Part shown: in pieces, positions 7,772 to 15,979 of the stretch
Layout of the letters: every line of letters starts with the position of its first letter
Position numbering within the stretch: the stretch's first letter is position 1
NCBI GenBank assembly: GCA_025463765.1
Contig: JAODBC010000034.1
Span: 1-37,237 of the forward strand
DNA: 37,237 nucleotides
Source of the DNA: Subtercola sp.
Lineage (GTDB): Bacteria; Actinomycetota; Actinomycetes; Actinomycetales; Microbacteriaceae
Reading direction: 5' to 3'
Program-made: the position numbers and the translations under genes
Notes under the pieces: model-generated
Told to the model about the DNA's origin: nothing
The model's database searches: none
Seen by the model: the letters and a program-made list of their open reading frames with translations, nothing else

Positions 7772-8914
7772 ATGAACGCATTCACCCCGCCCCCCGTGAT
7801 CACCAAGCAGTTCGATCGCCGAGGTTTCTTGCGCATCGGCGGACTCAGTGCCCTGGCCGTCGGCGGAGCCGCCGTTCTGGCCGCGTGCAGCACCGGCTCG
7901 TCGACCTCGACCAGCACCACGGCGGCGGCCGCCGGAACGACTGCCGCTCCTGGCAGCCTCGGCACCATCGCCCTGCAGCTGTCATGGATCAAGAACATCG
8001 AGTTCGCCGGCGAATACTTCGCCACTGAAAAGGGCTACTACACCGACGCAGGTTTCGAAGCAGTCACCCTGCTCGCCGGTGGCGGCCAGACCGGCGCCGA
8101 AGAGGCCCTGCTCTCGGGCCAGGCTCTTGTCGGCCTCTCGTCGCCGTCGATCACCGGCCCTTCGGTCGAACAGGGCGCAGCCCTGAAGATCATCGCCTCG
8201 ACGTACCAGAAGAACCCGTTCTGTCTGCTGTCGCTGGCCGAGAAGACGCCGATCAAGACGGTCGCCGACCTCAAGGGCAAGAAGATCGGTGTGCAGTCCG
8301 GTGGCAACCAGACCATCTTCGAGGGCTTTCTCGCCGCGAACGGCCTCACCGACGCCGACGTCACCCTCGTGACCACGCAGTACGACATCTCGCCGCTCGA
8401 GACCGGCGCCTACGACGCCCACATGTCGTACACCACCAACGAGCCGATTCTGGCTGCGAAAGACGGCTTCACCCCCGTCGTTCTGGCCTTCGCCGACAAC
8501 GGCCTTCCGTTCGTCGCCGAGACGTTCACGGTGACGCAAGACACCATCGACAACAAGCGCGACCTGCTCAAGGCGTTCTTGGTCGCCGAGATCAAGGGCT
8601 GGACCGACGCGGTGAAAGACCCTGCGCAGTCCGCCACCTACGCCGTCACCAAGTACGGCGCAGACCAAGACCTCGACCAGACCGAGCAGACCTCAGAGGC
8701 GACGGCGCAGAACGCGCTTATCGTCACCGCCGATGTCAACTCGAACGGTCTGTTCACGATGTCTGACGACCTGATCGCCGAGAACATCAAGTCGCTCACC
8801 TCGATGGGCACGACCGTCACGGCCGACCAGCTCTTCGACATGAGCCTCATCAAAGAGGTCTACGCCGAGAACCCCGACCTCATCACCACCTTCACCATCC
8901 CCACCGCGTCATAA
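7772..8914 (+). CDS. ABC importer substrate-binding lipoprotein, NMT1/THI5 type
   Basis: 380-residue periplasmic-type binding protein anchored outside the membrane. The N-terminus carries a twin-arginine motif ([10 protein letters not shown], Arg16-Arg17), a hydrophobic stretch and a lipobox LAAC with Cys39. It should therefore be folded in the cytoplasm, exported by Tat and lipidated. The mature part begins with [25 protein letters not shown], the hallmark of NMT1/THI5-like proteins that bind pyrimidines, riboflavin-like or other small ring compounds. ATG 7772 has GGAG at 7763-7766; a TTG at 7757 is less likely. It is the first gene of the importer run and is followed by a strong hairpin before the ATPase. 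The ligand is unknown. Confidence 0.88.
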   Translation: MNAFTPPPVITKQFDRRGFLRIGGLSALAVGGAAVLAACSTGSSTSTSTTAAAAGTTAAPGSLGTIALQLSWIKNIEFAGEYFATEKGYYTDAGFEAVTLLAGGGQTGAEEALLSGQALVGLSSPSITGPSVEQGAALKIIASTYQKNPFCLLSLAEKTPIKTVADLKGKKIGVQSGGNQTIFEGFLAANGLTDADVTLVTTQYDISPLETGAYDAHMSYTTNEPILAAKDGFTPVVLAFADNGLPFVAETFTVTQDTIDNKRDLLKAFLVAEIKGWTDAVKDPAQSATYAVTKYGADQDLDQTEQTSEATAQNALIVTADVNSNGLFTMSDDLIAENIKSLTSMGTTVTADQLFDMSLIKEVYAENPDLITTFTIPTAS

Positions 8915-8930
8915 GCGCCTTTCGGCGAGC

Positions 8931-8967
8931 CGATGTGGGGGTGCCGCTCGCGGGCATCCCCACATCG
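8931..8967 (+). terminator. Strong hairpin between binding-protein and ATPase genes
   Basis: CGATGTGGGGGTGCC (8931-8945) pairs with GGCATCCCCACATCG (8953-8967): 15 pairs including one G-U, with a 7-base loop. No T-run follows and the downstream ATPase has its own AGGAA site. It is likely a partial terminator or RNA-stabilising hairpin giving more binding protein than transporter. Confidence 0.65.
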
Positions 8968-8993
8968 CACGAAAAACACAGAAGTCAGGAACC

Positions 8994-9836
8994 ATGGTCT
9001 CTTCGTCTGTCAGCGCCGCGGCGTTTGCTACAAGCACCCCCGCGGAAACACCGGAACTCGCCACCGGCATCAACATTCAAGGGCTGACCAAGACCTTCTC
9101 CATGGGCCGCAAGTCGGTTCAGGCCCTCTCCTCGATCAACTTGGGAACGAAAAAAGACTCGTTCCTCTCCCTGCTCGGCCCCTCCGGCTGCGGTAAGTCG
9201 ACCATCCTGCGCGTCATCGCCGGGCTCGAAAAGCCCAGCGCCGGCACTGTGATCGTCAACGGCAAGAACGCCGTCGAGATTCAGCGCGGCCACGAGACCG
9301 GCATCGCGTTTCAAGATTCGGCTTTGCTGCCCTGGCGAACGGTCACCAAGAACATCCGCCTGCCGCTCGAAGTGGCCGGCATCACCCCGAAACCGGGGCT
9401 CGTCGACGGCCTCATCGAACTCGTCGGCCTCAAGGGCTTCGAGAACGCGAAGCCGGCCCAGCTCTCTGGCGGTATGCGTCAGCGCGTGTCGATCGCCCGT
9501 TGCCTGGCCGTCGAACCGACCATCATGCTGCTCGACGAGCCGTTCGGTGCTCTCGACGACATGACCCGGCAGCGGATGAACGTGGAGCTGTTGCGCATCT
9601 GGGGCGAGAAGCCCGCCACCACCCTGATGGTCACACACGGAATCAGTGAAGCGGTCTTTCTCTCCGACGTCGTCGCGGTGATGAGCGCCAGGCCCGGGCG
9701 CATCGTCGAAGTGGTGGAGATCAACCTGCCACGCCCGCGACTACCCGAGCTCACGCGCAGCCCGGAATTCCACGCCTACGTCGACCAGATCTCCGAGATC
9801 CTCTTCGGCGCCCACGGAACGGTCGAAGATGACTGA
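8994..9836 (+). CDS. ABC importer ATP-binding protein
   Basis: 280-residue cytoplasmic ATPase of the nitrate/taurine/sulfonate-type importer class (NrtD/SsuB/TauB-like). Walker A is GPSGCGKST at 62-70, the Q-loop lies in [15 protein letters not shown], the signature is LSGGMRQR at about 157, Walker B is [13 protein letters not shown] near 178, and the H-loop is in VTHGISEA. It has a 25-residue polar N-terminal extension beyond the usual start. AGGAA precedes the ATG. Its last eight bases overlap the first permease gene, so translation is coupled. Confidence 0.92.
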   Translation: MVSSSVSAAAFATSTPAETPELATGINIQGLTKTFSMGRKSVQALSSINLGTKKDSFLSLLGPSGCGKSTILRVIAGLEKPSAGTVIVNGKNAVEIQRGHETGIAFQDSALLPWRTVTKNIRLPLEVAGITPKPGLVDGLIELVGLKGFENAKPAQLSGGMRQRVSIARCLAVEPTIMLLDEPFGALDDMTRQRMNVELLRIWGEKPATTLMVTHGISEAVFLSDVVAVMSARPGRIVEVVEINLPRPRLPELTRSPEFHAYVDQISEILFGAHGTVEDD

Positions 9837-10716
9837 TCTACGCGAACAAGAGACCGGATACGCCGAGAGCCTCGCGCTCGGCGCCGAAGAAGCGACCGGC
9901 GCAAATCGGCGGTCGTTCCTCGGCTCGTTCAACAAGATGCCGCCCTGGATCGGCGCAGTCATCGGTATCGTCGTGATTCTGGTCGTCTGGCAGATCGTGG
10001 CCGTGACCGCGTTCTCTGTGACAGGGTCAGTGCCGCCGCCGCTGGAGGTATTCCAGCAGCTCGTGCACGACCTCACCGACAGCATCTACTGGAACGCCAT
10101 CGCGGTCACCAGCATGTCGGCGCTCTGGGGCTTCATCTGGGGCAACTTGATCGCGTTCTTCTTGGCGTTCATCGTGCTGCTCATTCCGTGGTTCGAGGGG
10201 CTCTCAACCCAGCTCGCCGTGGTGTGCTCGTGCATCCCGCTCACCGCCATCGCGCCGATCGTGACCCTGCTCTCGCCGGCGGGCAGCCGCACGACGTCGA
10301 TCTTCTTGGCAGCGCTCAGTGTGATCTTCACGACCGTGATCGGAACGCTGCTCGGGTTGCGGGCGGCGAGCGAAACACAACTCGACGTGGTCAAGGCGTA
10401 CGGCGGGTCGAGGTTCACCCAGCTGCGCAAGGTGCGTCTGATTGCGGCTGTGCCGAGCATCCTTGCTGCCCTGAAGCTCGCCGCACCGGCAGCCTTTCTG
10501 GGCGCGGTGCTGGGTGAATACTTCTTGCTCGGGGTCGACTCGGGCATCGGCATCCAGTTGCTCGCCGCACAGGCGACAGCGGCGTCGGTCAAGCTCTGGG
10601 CGCTGGCGCTCATCTGTGGTGGCATAGCAGGCCTGGCGTACTTCGTGATCGGCCGCATCGGCCACCTCATCACCCCATGGTCGCAGGGCGACTCGCGCGC
10701 AGGGGAGGGTTTCTGA
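9829..10716 (+). CDS. ABC importer permease, first
   Basis: 295-residue inner-membrane permease with about six hydrophobic segments, after a 45-residue polar N-terminus. The cytoplasmic coupling block is seen as [21 protein letters not shown], the EAA-type loop that contacts the ATPase. It belongs to the SsuC/TauC/ThiX-like group. It overlaps the ATPase by eight bases and its stop codon overlaps the next permease start (TGATG). It probably pairs with the second permease as a heterodimer. Confidence 0.9.
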   Translation: MTDLREQETGYAESLALGAEEATGANRRSFLGSFNKMPPWIGAVIGIVVILVVWQIVAVTAFSVTGSVPPPLEVFQQLVHDLTDSIYWNAIAVTSMSALWGFIWGNLIAFFLAFIVLLIPWFEGLSTQLAVVCSCIPLTAIAPIVTLLSPAGSRTTSIFLAALSVIFTTVIGTLLGLRAASETQLDVVKAYGGSRFTQLRKVRLIAAVPSILAALKLAAPAAFLGAVLGEYFLLGVDSGIGIQLLAAQATAASVKLWALALICGGIAGLAYFVIGRIGHLITPWSQGDSRAGEGF

Positions 10717-11609
10717 TGGCAACCGCAGCTCCCGCTCAGGCACCATCGGTGGCGCGTGCCTCGATCAGCCCGCAGACCGCGAGCACGATCAGGTACGTGT
10801 TCCGCCGTATCGGCACGACGGTTCTCACCATCGCGATCTCGAGTGCGATTCTCGTACTGCTGTGGAGCCTCGCGATTCAGCTGCTGCACGCGAACCCGTT
10901 CATCGCGAAAACGCCGGTCGACGTGTTCAACTATCTGTTCGTCGATGCGCCCAAGAGCAAAACGACGGCTGCCGAGAACCGCGAACTGATCTCGGGGCTC
11001 CTGTGGGTCACGCTCTTTCACGCGCTGATCGGCTTCATCTTCGGCGTCGGATCGTCGATCGTCATCTCGATCGCGTTCACGCTGATCCGGCCGATCGAGT
11101 TCATGTTCATGCCGATCGCCATGCTGCTGCGGGTCGTTCCGCTGCTGGCGATGGCTCCGGTGATCTTCTTGATCTTCGGCAACGGGCTCGTCACGGCGGC
11201 GTTCATCGGCGGCATCGTGGTGTTCTTCCCCCTGCTGGTGAACCTCACGCTCGGCTTCCGCTCGGTGAGTGCGCAGTCGGTCGACCTCGTGCGGGTCTAC
11301 GGCGGAAGCCGCTGGACCATCATGCGCAAGGTCGCGATTCCGACCGCACTGCCGTACTTCTTCGCCTCGATGCGCATCGCCGTACCCGGAGCCATCACGG
11401 GGGCGATGCTCTACGAGTGGCTGTTCACATACGAAGGGCTCGGAGCCGCAATCACGACGGCCAAATCGCAGTCGCTCTACAACGAGATCTGGGCCATCGT
11501 GGTGGTGATCACGGTGACATCGATTCTGCTCTATACGATCGCGACGTTCGTCGAAACGGCGGTGCTCGCCAAGTGGGGTCCGAACGCCGGCAAGTCGACA
11601 GGGCTCTGA
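10716..11609 (+). CDS. ABC importer permease, second
   Basis: 297-residue membrane permease of the same family as the preceding gene but clearly diverged. Its coupling loop is RVYGGSRWTIMRKVAIPTALP. Hydrophobic segments include TVLTIAISSAILVLLWSLAI near the N-terminus and VVVITVTSILLYTIATFV near the C-terminus. The ATG at 10716 shares its A with the upstream TGA and has an AGGGGAGGG site just before it; an upstream in-frame start inside the first permease is rejected. Two different permeases with a single ATPase and one binding protein imply an asymmetric membrane channel. Confidence 0.9.
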   Translation: MATAAPAQAPSVARASISPQTASTIRYVFRRIGTTVLTIAISSAILVLLWSLAIQLLHANPFIAKTPVDVFNYLFVDAPKSKTTAAENRELISGLLWVTLFHALIGFIFGVGSSIVISIAFTLIRPIEFMFMPIAMLLRVVPLLAMAPVIFLIFGNGLVTAAFIGGIVVFFPLLVNLTLGFRSVSAQSVDLVRVYGGSRWTIMRKVAIPTALPYFFASMRIAVPGAITGAMLYEWLFTYEGLGAAITTAKSQSLYNEIWAIVVVITVTSILLYTIATFVETAVLAKWGPNAGKSTGL

Positions 11610-11715
11610 CTCGGCTCACCGCTACGCAACACAGCTTCTAGGCTCGCCGGCGCCGCCGGGCATCCGTCGCCACATCACGGCGCAGCATCCACCCGCACGA
11701 TGAGAAAGAACCGTG

Positions 11716-12486
11716 ATGGCACAGATCATCGATAAAGCAGAGGCCGGCCAGAATGCCCGGCAGTACCACATCGGCATTGCGCCGGGCGAGGTCGGAACGG
11801 TGGCGCTGCTGCCGGGCGACCCGTTCAGAGTGCCGCTGATCGCGGAGTTTCTGACCGACGTGACAGAGGTCGCACACAACCGCGAGCACCGCACCATGAC
11901 GGGGTTCTATAAGGGCAAGCTCATCACCGCGACCTCCACGGGCATGGGATGCCCGTCGACGGCGATTGCGGTCGAAGAGCTTGCCCGGGTCGGGGTGACC
12001 TCGTTCATCCGTGTGGGTTCGTCTGCGGGGCTGCAGCCCGGCGTGAACCCGGGCGACCTGCTGGTGAGCGAGGGAACGCTGCGCAACGACGGCACCACCG
12101 CCGCGTACGCCCACCCCGGTTTTCCGGCGGTGCCCGACCTCGAGTTGACGCTCGCGCTGCGTTCTGCGGCGCTGGCTCTTCCCGGCGCCGGAACCGAGTA
12201 TCAGGTGCTCTCTGGCATCAACGCGTCAGACGACGCGTTCTACGCCGAGACGCCCGCATGGATCGCAGAACTCAACTCGCTCGGCATCTTGAACGTCGAG
12301 ATGGAGTCGTCGGCGCTCTACGTCGTGTCGCGGCTGCGCGGGCTGCGGGCCGGCATGATCTGCGCGTGCTCGTCGAACCTCGTCGACGGCACGAGCCTGT
12401 ACGACCACGACGCGGATGCGCTCAAGCGCGGCTGGCAGAACAGCATCGTCGCGGCGCTCGACGCGGCCGTGGCGCTCGACCTGTGA
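11716..12486 (+). CDS. Nucleoside phosphorylase (NP-I family, uridine phosphorylase-like)
   Basis: 256-residue cytoplasmic enzyme that splits nucleosides with phosphate into base and ribose 1-phosphate. Family features are LLPGDPFRVPLIAEF (phosphate-binding start), TSTGMGCPSTAIAVEEL, FIRVGSSAGLQP and NVEMESSALYVVS, the Met-Glu ribose-binding motif. The pattern is nearest the hexameric uridine phosphorylase/bacterial PNP branch; base preference cannot be read. ATG 11716 has GAGAAAG upstream, with a GTG one codon before as alternative. It lies 106 bases after the second permease on the same strand, so it probably processes imported nucleoside. Confidence 0.87.
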   Translation: MAQIIDKAEAGQNARQYHIGIAPGEVGTVALLPGDPFRVPLIAEFLTDVTEVAHNREHRTMTGFYKGKLITATSTGMGCPSTAIAVEELARVGVTSFIRVGSSAGLQPGVNPGDLLVSEGTLRNDGTTAAYAHPGFPAVPDLELTLALRSAALALPGAGTEYQVLSGINASDDAFYAETPAWIAELNSLGILNVEMESSALYVVSRLRGLRAGMICACSSNLVDGTSLYDHDADALKRGWQNSIVAALDAAVALDL

Positions 12487-12571
12487 ACGCCGGGCATCCG
12501 GTGCCGGGCGGCGCGCGCGGGCGCGCGGCCCAAGCGCGGCGCGGCCCGGCCGCCGATCGAACGGCCGCCGA

Positions 12572-12621
12572 CGTTGCGCAAACGCACCTCCGAGACACGA
12601 TTCCGGTGCTTTTGCGCAACG
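12572..12621. repeat. 50-nt intergenic hairpin
   Basis: GTTGCGCAAACGCACC (12573-12588) pairs with GGTGCTTTTGCGCAAC (12605-12620) with one mismatch, and a further C-G pair extends the stem. The loop is 16 bases. It lies between the phosphorylase and hydrolase genes and could end the first transcript, since the next gene has its own leaderless-type promoter. Confidence 0.65.
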
Positions 12622-12667
12622 CGGGCGCCGCCGGGCATCCGGTACCCCGGGTGTCGGGCGGGGCGGG

Positions 12668-12673
12668 TACGGT
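12668..12673 (+). promoter_or_regulatory. Leaderless -10 box for the nucleoside hydrolase
   Basis: TACGGT is followed by six bases (TTCAGC) and the ATG at 12680. No Shine-Dalgarno is present. This decides the start and suggests the hydrolase/deaminase pair has its own promoter. Confidence 0.5.
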
Positions 12674-12679
12674 TTCAGC

Positions 12680-13723
12680 ATGAGCATCACCACCCGGCGC
12701 ATCATCGTCGACACCGACACGGGCATCGACGATGCCCTAGCGCTGCTGTACCTGTCGGCGCAGCCCGAGGTGGAGTTCGTCGGCGTGACCGCTGTATACG
12801 GCAACTGTGTCACCGAAGACTCGCTGCGCAACATCGCCTACGTGCTGGGGCTGGCAGGGCGTACGGGTATTCCCGTTGCGCGCGGTGCCGCCGCGCCGCT
12901 GAACGCGGAGCCGCACATCGCTCACTACGTGCACGGCTACGACGGGCTCGGCGACGTGCTCGCCGCAGAAGACCGGCCTCTGCCCTCGACGCTGGTTTCG
13001 CAGAGCGCGGCCGAGTATCTGGTCGAGCAGGCGCGGGCGCACCCGGGTGAGTTCGAGCTGCTGACACTCGGGCCGCTCACGAACATCGCGTTGGCCTTGC
13101 AGGTCGAGCCTCAGCTGCTGACGCTCTTGCGGTCGATCACCATCATGGGCGGCAGCGGGCCGTTTCCCGAACTCGGGCAGACAGACATGTTCGACGCGAA
13201 CATCCAGAACGATGCGGAGGCAGCGCGGCTGGTGTTCTCGGCCCCGGCGACGCGCCGTTTGATGGTGGGCGTGAATGCCACCGCAAAGGTCGTCACCGAC
13301 GAGCAAGACATGGTGGCGCTGCACCGCTCGGGCACGGCCACCGGCGTATTCTCGGCCGAGATTCTCGAGTCGTACCTCGACTTCTACCGGCTCGCCTGGG
13401 GGCGCCGTGTGAGCCCGGTGCACGACGGGCTCGCCGCCGGGCTGCTGCTGCACCCCGAATGGATCGCTTCGAGCGTCACCGGCCCCGCGAACATCACCCA
13501 CGACGGCTTCACCACGCGTGCCCGTGTGATGCAGACGGCCGAGGGGCGCACCGTGTCGTGGCCGATCGAAGCCGTCGGCGACACGATCGCCGTGACCGCG
13601 GTCGACCCCGCCTTTCACACCGCCTTTCTCGCGGCCCTGATCGGGCCGACGGCACCGCCCGCTTTTCACCCGTCCGACCCACTGACCCACTCAGCGTCGA
13701 CGCACCCGTCGTCGCATGCCTAA
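12680..13723 (+). CDS. Nucleoside hydrolase (inosine/uridine-preferring family)
   Basis: 347-residue enzyme hydrolysing the N-glycosidic bond of ribonucleosides to base and ribose. The calcium-binding signature DTDTGIDD is at 11-18. Other family blocks are VTAVYGNC, LLTLGPLTNIALAL, ITIMGGS and a C-terminal DGLAAGLLLHPEW. The frame is open for 88 more codons upstream, but these are low-complexity and the ATG at 12680 fits the family start. Its TAA is part of the AAGGAGG site of the following deaminase gene. Having both a phosphorylase and a hydrolase in one cluster suggests different substrates or conditions. Confidence 0.88.
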   Translation: MSITTRRIIVDTDTGIDDALALLYLSAQPEVEFVGVTAVYGNCVTEDSLRNIAYVLGLAGRTGIPVARGAAAPLNAEPHIAHYVHGYDGLGDVLAAEDRPLPSTLVSQSAAEYLVEQARAHPGEFELLTLGPLTNIALALQVEPQLLTLLRSITIMGGSGPFPELGQTDMFDANIQNDAEAARLVFSAPATRRLMVGVNATAKVVTDEQDMVALHRSGTATGVFSAEILESYLDFYRLAWGRRVSPVHDGLAAGLLLHPEWIASSVTGPANITHDGFTTRARVMQTAEGRTVSWPIEAVGDTIAVTAVDPAFHTAFLAALIGPTAPPAFHPSDPLTHSASTHPSSHA

Positions 13724-13738
13724 GGAGGCACCACCCCG

Positions 13739-14752
13739 ATGACCGATATCGCTACCGAAACCTCGACTCGAGACCTCGCACTGCTGCCGAAAGGCCATCT
13801 GCACCTGCACATGGAGGCGGCGATCCGCGCCGAGACTCTGCAAGACATGGGCGAGGAGGCCGACATCTACATCGAGATGCCCGATCTGACGCAGACCTAC
13901 AGCGACTTCACCGCATTCAGCAACACGTACCGCAGCATGCTCGCGGTGCTCACGACGCCGGCGAACCTCTTTCGGCTCATCGACGAGGCGGTCGTAGACG
14001 CCGCCCGCGAGGGCGTCGTCTACGTCGAGTTCGGCGCCAGCCCGCACTTCTACGCCGAAACCTTCGGCTCCACGTCCGATGCCCTGCAGATCATCATCGA
14101 CAAGTGCGCCGAGGCGGGCGAGAAGTACGGTGTCGAGATCGGCCTGATGATCACCATCGACCGCACCGAGAGCGTCGAAACCGCGAACGCCTATGCCGAG
14201 ATCGCCGCCTCGTTCGCGGGTCGGGGAGTCGTGTCTCTCGGGCTCGCGAATGACGAGCGCGGGCATCCGGCTGAAGACTTCGCAGAGGCCTTCGCCATCG
14301 GCAAGACGGCTGGGCTGCTCTCGACGCCGCACGCCGGCGAGCTCGCCGGGCCCGAGCAGGTGTGGAAGGCCGTCGAGGTGCTGCACGCCGACCGCATTCT
14401 GCACGGCGTGACGAGCGTGCAAGACCCGGCGCTGATGGCGCGGCTGGCCGCCGACGGCATCTGTCTCGACGTGTGCCCCACGTCGAACCTGTTGCTCTCT
14501 GTCGTACCCGAGATCGACGCCCACCCGCTGCGCGTTCTGCTCGAGGCGGGCGTGCGCTGCTCGATCAACGCCGACGACCCGGTGCTATTCGGGCCGAACA
14601 TCCTCTCGGAGTACGAGCTCTGCCGTAACGTGCTCGGGCTGACGGATGCCCAGCTCGCCGCCTGCGCCTGGAGCTCCATCGAGTGCGGCGGCGCCTCGCC
14701 CGAACTGAAGGCGCAGGCCAAGCTCACCATCGACGCCTGGCTCGCGAGCTGA
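13739..14752 (+). CDS. Adenosine deaminase family protein
   Basis: 337-residue deaminase of the adenosine deaminase fold. Motifs are HLHLH at 20-24, HAGELAGPEQVW (about 200, with the catalytic Glu), RILHGV, CPTSN and INADDP for the remaining metal and base-binding positions. It converts adenosine-type nucleosides to inosine-type products. AAGGAGG at 13722-13728 overlaps the upstream hydrolase stop, so the two are coupled. It is a distant paralogue of the deaminase at 423-1433, with a different local sequence around the first motif (HMEAAI rather than HIEGTL), so the two probably differ in substrate. Confidence 0.88.
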   Translation: MTDIATETSTRDLALLPKGHLHLHMEAAIRAETLQDMGEEADIYIEMPDLTQTYSDFTAFSNTYRSMLAVLTTPANLFRLIDEAVVDAAREGVVYVEFGASPHFYAETFGSTSDALQIIIDKCAEAGEKYGVEIGLMITIDRTESVETANAYAEIAASFAGRGVVSLGLANDERGHPAEDFAEAFAIGKTAGLLSTPHAGELAGPEQVWKAVEVLHADRILHGVTSVQDPALMARLAADGICLDVCPTSNLLLSVVPEIDAHPLRVLLEAGVRCSINADDPVLFGPNILSEYELCRNVLGLTDAQLAACAWSSIECGGASPELKAQAKLTIDAWLAS

Positions 14753-14762
14753 GCCGAGCCGA

Positions 14763-14843
14763 GCCTGCCTGCCTCCCTGCCTCCTGCCCCCCTGCCTGCC
14801 TGCCTCTCCCCTCTCCCTCCCCCTCTGCCTCTCCCTCCCCCTC
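14763..14843. repeat. Polypyrimidine microsatellite tract
   Basis: About 80 bases made almost only of C and T with scattered G, built from CCTGCCTGCCTC and CTCCCCCTC type units, directly after the deaminase stop. Such tracts can form triplex-like structures and are prone to slippage. No gene is seen. Confidence 0.7.
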
Positions 14844-14855
14844 GTTTCGAATTCG

Positions 14856-14907
14856 ACTTTGCGAAAGGGCCCCCAATAATTCGATTTTCGGGACCTTTTC
14901 GCAAAGT
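14856..14907. terminator. Inverted repeat downstream of the nucleoside cluster
   Basis: ACTTTGCGAAAGG (14856-14868) pairs with CCTTTTCGCAAAGT (14894-14907) with one bulge, around a 25-base spacer. It is the first structured element after the deaminase and could end the hydrolase-deaminase transcript, but there is no T-run. Confidence 0.45.
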
Positions 14908-14918
14908 GGATGTCGCTA

Positions 14919-14960
14919 CGGCAGGTTGGGGAGGCGCGACGCCAGGTTGGGGAGGCGCGA
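14919..14960. repeat. 21-bp direct repeat, two copies
   Basis: CGGCAGGTTGGGGAGGCGCGA and CGCCAGGTTGGGGAGGCGCGA stand back to back, one base different, just before the promoter of the gene at 14993. Confidence 0.7.
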
Positions 14961-14980
14961 GGCGCGAGACCCGTGGCACG

Positions 14981-14986
14981 TAAAAT
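14981..14986 (+). promoter_or_regulatory. Leaderless -10 box for the gene at 14993
   Basis: TAAAAT is followed by CAGCAG and a GTG at 14993, so the transcript would begin at the start codon. No ribosome binding site is visible. Confidence 0.55.
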
Positions 14987-14992
14987 CAGCAG

Positions 14993-15409
14993 GTGACGAA
15001 TACCACGCCGGCACCCTTCGGCAAGAACGACCGGGGCAGCGGAAAGCTGCGCGACTACCAGGGCAGCCTGCTGCCGAAGAACGCCCGCGTCACGATCCAG
15101 TTGGCAGGCAGCGACCCGTACGCCGAGGTCATTCGCGAGGCGAAAAGCCGCGCCACGTCAGACGTGCAAGTGTTCATCGCCCCGCGAACGGTCGAAGAAG
15201 AGCGCATCGACGCTCCGATGCCGGCGCGGCTGTTCATCCAGTCGCGTATGACCGACGTGGTGGGCTGGATTCCGCGCGGGCTCGAAGCGCCCGTCATCGA
15301 CACTCTGAGGCGCCTCGACGAAGCGGGGCGTTCGCTGCGCATCCCGGCCGCCATCGTGTCGACACGACACGGCCTGCGCGTGAACCTGCTGATGGGCCAG
15401 ACCCGCTGA
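14993..15409 (+). CDS. Conserved-looking small protein of unknown function
   Basis: 138-residue soluble protein with a GTG start set by a leaderless-type promoter. The N-terminus is polar. The middle (QVFIAPRTVEEERIDAP) and the C-terminal half (VVGWIPRGLEAPVIDTLRRL) are well ordered. The VGWIPR element recalls the VGYLPR turn of HIRAN domains, but the rest does not let me assign that family. It is followed by a short gap with ACGCTCAG repeats and the scrambled antitoxin gene on the other strand. Confidence 0.65.
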   Translation: MTNTTPAPFGKNDRGSGKLRDYQGSLLPKNARVTIQLAGSDPYAEVIREAKSRATSDVQVFIAPRTVEEERIDAPMPARLFIQSRMTDVVGWIPRGLEAPVIDTLRRLDEAGRSLRIPAAIVSTRHGLRVNLLMGQTR

Positions 15410-15478
15410 CGCGCGCGGGCCCCTGGGCGCTTTGGCGTCAAACGCTCAAGCTCTCAGACGCTCAGACGCTCAGGGCGG

Positions 15479-15814
15479 TCACGCGCTCAGCAGCAGCGGT
15501 ATGCGGTCGAGCTCGGGGCCATGCGCTTCACGCTCACGATCGAGGTCGTAATGGTTCTGCAGGTCGATCCAGTACAGGGTTGATCCAGTACAGGTCAGAG
15601 GTGCCAAGAGCGCGTGAGAGACAAAGCGCGGTCGCCGGGCTGATTCCGGAGTGCCACGCACTATTTCGTTGATGCGCCGCGGCGAGACCTCGATCGCCTG
15701 CGCCAGACGGTACCGGCTGATGCCCATGGGTCGCAGAAACTCTTCGAGCAAGATGTCGCCGGGATGAATTGCCGCGTGAGCGACGCATGTCGTTGCTGTG
15801 TGGAGCCGATTCAT
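15479..15814 (-). pseudogene. HigA-like XRE antitoxin, scrambled by two compensating frameshifts
   Basis: The start [39 protein letters not shown] is a textbook HigA (plasmid-maintenance antitoxin) helix-turn-helix. The expected continuation [22 protein letters not shown] is present but in another frame (about 15579-15650). The original frame returns at [15 protein letters not shown]. The cause of the second shift is visible: GATCCAGTACAGG is duplicated at 15566-15578 and 15582-15594, a 16-bp insertion. The first shift, a one-base loss near 15650, compensates, so a 111-codon frame stays open with a foreign middle. No intact HigB toxin lies upstream or downstream. Repression is unlikely to survive. 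Confidence 0.8.
15566..15594. repeat. 16-bp tandem duplication inside the HigA-like gene
   Basis: Two copies of GATCCAGTACAGG with period 16. The second copy restores the reading frame lost earlier in the gene. Confidence 0.85.
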
Positions 15815-15979
15815 CCCGCGCGAGACAAATCCAGCGTTCTACCGGCTTCGGCGCAGCGATTTGGCGCTAAGCGCCGGGTGGCGCAACAAAGCCGCCAGAA
15901 CGGCACGAAAACACAGCCGAATTTTGCTTAGGGTCGAGACACACCCATACAGTACTCTCGCGCACGATCGGAGGTTCAC

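Noticed and set aside
7620..7775. Functional TPP riboswitch
   Set aside because: Only one conserved box is approximated; CTGAGA and the closing stems are missing.
12416..12679. 88-codon 5' extension of the nucleoside hydrolase
   Set aside because: It overlaps the phosphorylase end and a hairpin and is low-complexity. The DTDTGIDD motif normally lies about ten residues from the start.
15479..15979. Functional HigBA toxin-antitoxin module
   Set aside because: The antitoxin core is out of frame and no HigB-like toxin frame is found. A short minus-strand string resembling WRICFRW (about 15925) is too little to call.
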